Source of the DNA: Gramella sp. AN32
Lineage (GTDB): Bacteria > Bacteroidota > Bacteroidia > Flavobacteriales > Flavobacteriaceae
Assembly: GCF_023718305.1 (NCBI RefSeq)
Contig: NZ_QEYO01000022.1
Location: 1 to 64,000 of the forward strand
Length of the DNA: 64,000 nt
Reading direction: 5' to 3'
A program made the translations under genes and the position numbers. The number at the start of each line of letters is the position of its first letter. Within the stretch, counting starts at the first letter, position 1. The notes below the pieces were generated by a model. It was not told the DNA's origin and made no database searches. It saw only the letters and a list, made by a program, of their open reading frames with translations. Below, one piece after another: positions 60,799-64,000 of this stretch.

Positions 60799-62226
60799 AT
60801 GTCAAAAACTGCGCAATCGGTTTGGAATAATTGTCTCTCTTTTATTCAGGATAACATTACACCTCAAGCATATAAAACATGGTTTGAACCTATCCAAGCA
60901 GTTAAACTAACAGATTGTGCCCTGAGTATCCAGGTGCCCTCCAAATTTTTTTATGAATGGCTTGAAGAGCATTACGTGAAACTTTTAAAGGTATCACTAA
61001 CCAAGGAACTGGGGGATAAAGCAAAGCTGGTATACGTAATTAGAATGGAAAATACATATGGGAATAAGTTGCCTTTTACCGAAAAAATTCCCAGTACACA
61101 AAGGTCAAATGTCGCTTCCCAAGAAGTTGATGTCCCTATTAAAAATAAAAGTCCGGAGCTTAAAAATCCGTTTATCATCCCGGGAATTCGTAATGTCAAA
61201 ATTGAATCCCAACTTAACCCAAATTACAACTTTGAAAATTTTCTTGAAGGGGAATCTAACCGTTTGGCAAGATCTGCGGGCTTAGCAGTTGCCAATAAAC
61301 CCGGTGGAACGTCTTTTAATCCATTATTGATTTTTGGTGGTGTTGGTTTGGGAAAAACCCATTTGGCCCATGCTATTGGAGTTGAGATCAAGGATAAATA
61401 CCCGGAGAAAACAGTATTATATATATCTGCGGAAAAGTTTACCCAACAGTATATTGAATCCGTAAAAAAGAATAATAGAAATGATTTCATACATTTCTAC
61501 CAGATTATAGATGTTCTTGTAGTGGATGATATTCAACTACTTTCAGGTAAAGCTGGTACACAGGACGTCTTTTTTCATATTTTCAACCACCTGCATCAAA
61601 ATGGAAAACAGGTAATTCTTACAAGTGACAAGGCTCCTGTAGATATGCAGGACATAGAACAACGATTGCTTTCAAGGTTCAAATGGGGACTTTCAGCGGA
61701 ATTACTGCATCCAGATTTTGAAACACGTGTTTCTATCATCAAAAATAAATTATATCGGGATGGTGTTGAAATGCCTGAAGATATCGTTGAATTTCTGGCA
61801 AATAATATCAAAACCAATATTCGGGAATTAGAAGGTGCCATTATTTCGTTGATCGCACATTCTTCTTTCAACAAAAAGGATATCACCCTTGAACTGGCGA
61901 AAAAGATCGTTGATAACTACGTGAAGAATACTAAACGTGAGGTTTCTATCGATTATATCCAGAAAGTGGTAAGTGACTATTTCCAAATGGATGTGGATAC
62001 CCTTCAGTCTAAAACAAGAAAAAGGCATATTGTCCAGGCGAGACAATTGGCTATGTTCTTTGCGAAAAAGTTCACCAAAGCTTCTTTGGCAAGTATAGGC
62101 TCTCAAATTGGAAGCCGTGATCATGCCACTGTGCTACATGCCTGTAAAACCGTAGATAATCTTGCTTCTACAGACAAGCAATTCAAGAAATTTGTTGAAG
62201 ATCTTAACAAAAAGCTCACCCTATAA
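60799..62226 (+). CDS. dnaA: Chromosomal replication initiator DnaA
   Basis: Binds DnaA boxes and opens oriC. 475 residues. N-terminal DnaB-interaction domain, AAA+ domain with Walker A GGVGLGKTH (180-188), Walker B VLVVDDIQLL, sensor motifs and arginine finger region EQRLLSRFKWGL, then the C-terminal DNA-binding signature SRDHATVLHACKTV. No dnaN or gyrase genes follow, and no DnaA boxes were seen, so the origin is probably not adjacent. Confidence 0.97.
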   Translation: MSKTAQSVWNNCLSFIQDNITPQAYKTWFEPIQAVKLTDCALSIQVPSKFFYEWLEEHYVKLLKVSLTKELGDKAKLVYVIRMENTYGNKLPFTEKIPSTQRSNVASQEVDVPIKNKSPELKNPFIIPGIRNVKIESQLNPNYNFENFLEGESNRLARSAGLAVANKPGGTSFNPLLIFGGVGLGKTHLAHAIGVEIKDKYPEKTVLYISAEKFTQQYIESVKKNNRNDFIHFYQIIDVLVVDDIQLLSGKAGTQDVFFHIFNHLHQNGKQVILTSDKAPVDMQDIEQRLLSRFKWGLSAELLHPDFETRVSIIKNKLYRDGVEMPEDIVEFLANNIKTNIRELEGAIISLIAHSSFNKKDITLELAKKIVDNYVKNTKREVSIDYIQKVVSDYFQMDVDTLQSKTRKRHIVQARQLAMFFAKKFTKASLASIGSQIGSRDHATVLHACKTVDNLASTDKQFKKFVEDLNKKLTL

Positions 62227-62236
62227 AATTTCCTTT

Positions 62237-62704
62237 ATGAAAACCAGAATTTTGATGGTGTGTCTCGGCAATATCTGTAGATCACCATTGGCAGAAGGTC
62301 TTCTAAAATCAAAAGTAAACCCTTCAGAAGTTTTTGTAGATTCTGCCGGAACGGGAGATTATCATATTGGTGATGAACCAGACAGACGTTCCATCGCGAT
62401 TGCAAAAAAGAATCAGCTTGATATTTCACAGCAACGTGGCCGCCAGTTTTCCGCCCAAGATTTTGAAGATTTTGACCATATTTATGTAATGGACAATTCT
62501 AATTTTAGCAATGTAATTTCATTGGCAAGGACAGAAGAAGACAGGAAGAAAGTTCATCTAATTTTGGATGAGATCTTCCCTTCAGAAAAAGTTGATGTAC
62601 CCGATCCTTATTTTGGTGGGGAGATGGGTTTTGAAAATGTTTACAAGATGCTGAATGAGGCCTGCGATAGCATTGCGGAAAAGATCAAAAACAAAACCCT
62701 GTAA
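62237..62704 (+). CDS. Low molecular weight protein tyrosine phosphatase
   Basis: A 155-residue phosphatase from ATG 62237 (MKTRILMVCLGNICRSPLAEGLL). The P-loop C9-x5-R15-S and the catalytic Asp in DVPDPYFGG are present. The frame is open 75 bp earlier inside dnaA, but those residues are dnaA antiphase. It overlaps the next gene by one base (TAATG). Confidence 0.94.
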   Translation: MKTRILMVCLGNICRSPLAEGLLKSKVNPSEVFVDSAGTGDYHIGDEPDRRSIAIAKKNQLDISQQRGRQFSAQDFEDFDHIYVMDNSNFSNVISLARTEEDRKKVHLILDEIFPSEKVDVPDPYFGGEMGFENVYKMLNEACDSIAEKIKNKTL

Positions 62705-63426
62705 TGATCGATAAAAATTCAGGAAGTCTTTATCTTATTCCTGTAAATCTGGGGGAAAACGAACCGTCCAAAATTTTTCCTACCTATAATATCAAAGTTG
62801 TAGAGCGACTGAATCATTTCATCGTTGAAAATGAGAAATCTGCCCGAAGGTTCATCAAGCAAATTCTTCCCGACAAGCCCCAGCAGGAATTAAAGCTGAA
62901 TAGTCTTAATAAATTTACCGATCCCCTGGAGATTCCCTCATTCCTGGATCCCATAAAAGATGGGATGGATATAGGATTGCTGAGCGAAGCAGGTTGTCCC
63001 GGAGTGGCCGATCCCGGTGCGGAAATTGTAAAACTGGCACATCAGAATAACATTAAGGTAATTCCTTTGGTTGGCCCATCCTCCATACTGCTTGCCATGA
63101 TGGCCAGCGGTATGAACGGTCAGAGTTTTTCCTTCAACGGATATTTACCTATCGATAAAAAGGAAAGAAAACAACAGATAAAATTTTTAGAAAGAATTTC
63201 TTCAGAACAAAATCAGGCGCAATTATTTATAGAAACACCCTATAGGAACAACAAATTTCTGGAAGACCTTATCGAAAATTTACATCCCTCCACCCAATTA
63301 TGCGTGGCATGTGATCTCACTTTGACTTCAGAATTTATAAAAACTGCCCCGGTGGAAGCCTGGAAAAAAATAAAAACCGACCTCCATAAGAGACCGGCTA
63401 TTTTTATATTTCAGAAGGATGTTTAG
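62704..63426 (+). CDS. Tetrapyrrole methylase-fold SAM methyltransferase (RsmI-like)
   Basis: A 240-residue protein of the RsmI/tetrapyrrole methylase fold: LLSEAGCPGVADPGAEIVKLAHQNNIKVIPLVGPSSILLAMMASGMNG carries the SAM-binding motifs, and FIETPYRNNKFLEDL is typical of RsmI. It lacks the classical RsmI N-terminus (GTLYVVATPIGN), so rRNA methylation is uncertain; a paralogue of RsmI is more likely. It starts on the last base of the phosphatase stop. Confidence 0.85.
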   Translation: MIDKNSGSLYLIPVNLGENEPSKIFPTYNIKVVERLNHFIVENEKSARRFIKQILPDKPQQELKLNSLNKFTDPLEIPSFLDPIKDGMDIGLLSEAGCPGVADPGAEIVKLAHQNNIKVIPLVGPSSILLAMMASGMNGQSFSFNGYLPIDKKERKQQIKFLERISSEQNQAQLFIETPYRNNKFLEDLIENLHPSTQLCVACDLTLTSEFIKTAPVEAWKKIKTDLHKRPAIFIFQKDV

Positions 63427-63429
63427 ATA

Positions 63430-64000
63430 TTAGATTCTGTCAAAATCCACACGAGCATTCTTTACAGTTTGCACGTAAGACACATCATATCCTCCAAAAC
63501 GTCTCATATAATTTCTAACTGACGTTCCAAAAGCATCACTAAAAGCCTGAGCTCCCCAACTGCGAAGATATTTTTTCACGCTTCCGGGACCAGCCAGGTG
63601 AGCGGCAGCAAGAATTCCAGATTCTGTAACCTCTACCCCGTTGATTGTTTTCCCTACAAACCTTTTAATATCCCTTTGTAAAATCCACTTATTTCGGGAT
63701 GCATTCGCATAAAAGGCAGCTTCCTGAAGTGATGGAGAGTCTAGAAAACCATAAGTATCATAAATACCTACAAGTTTTAAGGTTCCTTTTCCAAATTGAT
63801 ATTTTCCCAGATAACCATATTCATTGATCGTTTTATAATCACCTCTTGATTCTTTAAAACCGAGGGCTTCTTTAAAACCGATATACGATTTTCCGGTAAA
63901 GGGGGTTGTTTTAGAAATTTGAAAAGGAGCAGTAATTTCGTCTCTAACGTCTTCTACCGTATAATCTAAACTTAATTCGTTGGTAGAATATGCCTCATAA
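63430..64000 (-). CDS. Lysozyme/transglycosylase-like protein, partial
   Basis: The stop TAA is at 63432-63430 and the frame is open to the window edge, so only the C-terminal 190 residues are seen. The stretch GFKESRGDYKTINEYGYLGKYQFG, with its probable catalytic Glu, resembles lysozyme-like transglycosylases acting on peptidoglycan; I recall such proteins in Flavobacteriaceae annotated as LysM/peptidoglycan-binding. The visible part ends GGYDVSYVQTVKNARVDFDRI. The N-terminus, signal peptide and any LysM domain lie beyond the window. Confidence 0.75.
   Translation of the reverse strand, partial: YEAYSTNELSLDYTVEDVRDEITAPFQISKTTPFTGKSYIGFKEALGFKESRGDYKTINEYGYLGKYQFGKGTLKLVGIYDTYGFLDSPSLQEAAFYANASRNKWILQRDIKRFVGKTINGVEVTESGILAAAHLAGPGSVKKYLRSWGAQAFSDAFGTSVRNYMRRFGGYDVSYVQTVKNARVDFDRI

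Overview
The window is chromosomal DNA of a Bacteroidota member, almost certainly a marine-type Flavobacteriaceae. Reasons: Bacteroidota-specific proteins (type III glutamine synthetase, a fused CcoN/CcoO oxidase subunit, the Rpb6-like omega subunit, a DUF4835/PorD-type protein, lipoprotein-type NosZ), A-rich translation starts instead of Shine-Dalgarno sites, and many promoters with the Bacteroidota -7 element TAnnTTTG. I cannot fix the genus; proteins look like the Gramella/Salegentibacter/Zunongwangia group. No rRNA, tRNA, CRISPR array, prophage or transposase gene was seen.

Layout. 1-400: repeats. 0.4-12.6 kb: housekeeping (prfA, purM, glnN, apt), a small ABC pair, a Ca2+/Na+ exchanger and a BlaI/BlaR-type regulatory pair. 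12.6-16.2 kb: a giant FG-GAP/ASPIC lipoprotein. 16.3-25.2 kb: a complete cbb3 oxidase locus on the minus strand (ccoI, ccoS, ccoNO, ccoQ, ccoP, ccoG, ccoH and a TauE/SafE-like protein). 25.7-31.6 kb: two universal stress proteins, a PAS histidine kinase with its REC-CRP/FNR fusion regulator, and hemN. 31.9-40.0 kb: a clade II nitrous oxide reductase cluster (cytochrome c, fasciclin lipoprotein, nosZ, membrane protein, nosL, PNPOx-like, cupin, nosD, nosF, nosY). 40.4-46.4 kb: the recN-DUF4835-coaBC-rpoZ-bamD-dapA block. 46.6-48.3 kb: a two-gene 5'-nucleotidase. 48.3-51.6 kb: an AT-rich accessory cassette holding a decayed HExxH protein gene and two related small secreted proteins. 51.6-64 kb: vanX-like, ligA, VOC, LOG, prmC, GNAT, ribD, HAD, EamA, yigZ, thioesterase, dnaA, LMW phosphatase, a tetrapyrrole-methylase-fold protein and a partial lysozyme-like gene.

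The main discovery is a low-oxygen circuit readable from the DNA. Seven promoters between 22.7 and 37.3 kb carry a CRP/FNR-type operator (TGA-N6-TCA) followed, always at exactly the same distance (operator centre to first base of the -7 element = 29.5 bp), by a Bacteroidota -7 element. They precede ccoS-NOQP, ccoI, both universal stress proteins, hemN, the nosZ operon and nosDFY. The likely regulator lies in the middle: a single protein that fuses a phosphorylatable receiver domain to a CRP/FNR DNA-binding module without Fe-S cysteines, beside a histidine kinase whose PAS domain resembles FixL, including the heme-ligand His and oxygen-sensing Arg at the right spacing. This would be a condensed FixL-FixJ-FixK pathway driving micro-oxic respiration and N2O reduction.

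The second discovery is a set of intergenic tandem repeats that all have a period of exactly 7 bp although the unit differs from site to site (ATCAGTT, CTCCAGC, AACTTCC, TTCTGTT, CTTTTAG, and drifting CTTGAA-like units), often keeping phase while the unit changes. They are associated with a roughly 82-87-bp imperfect palindromic element present three times.
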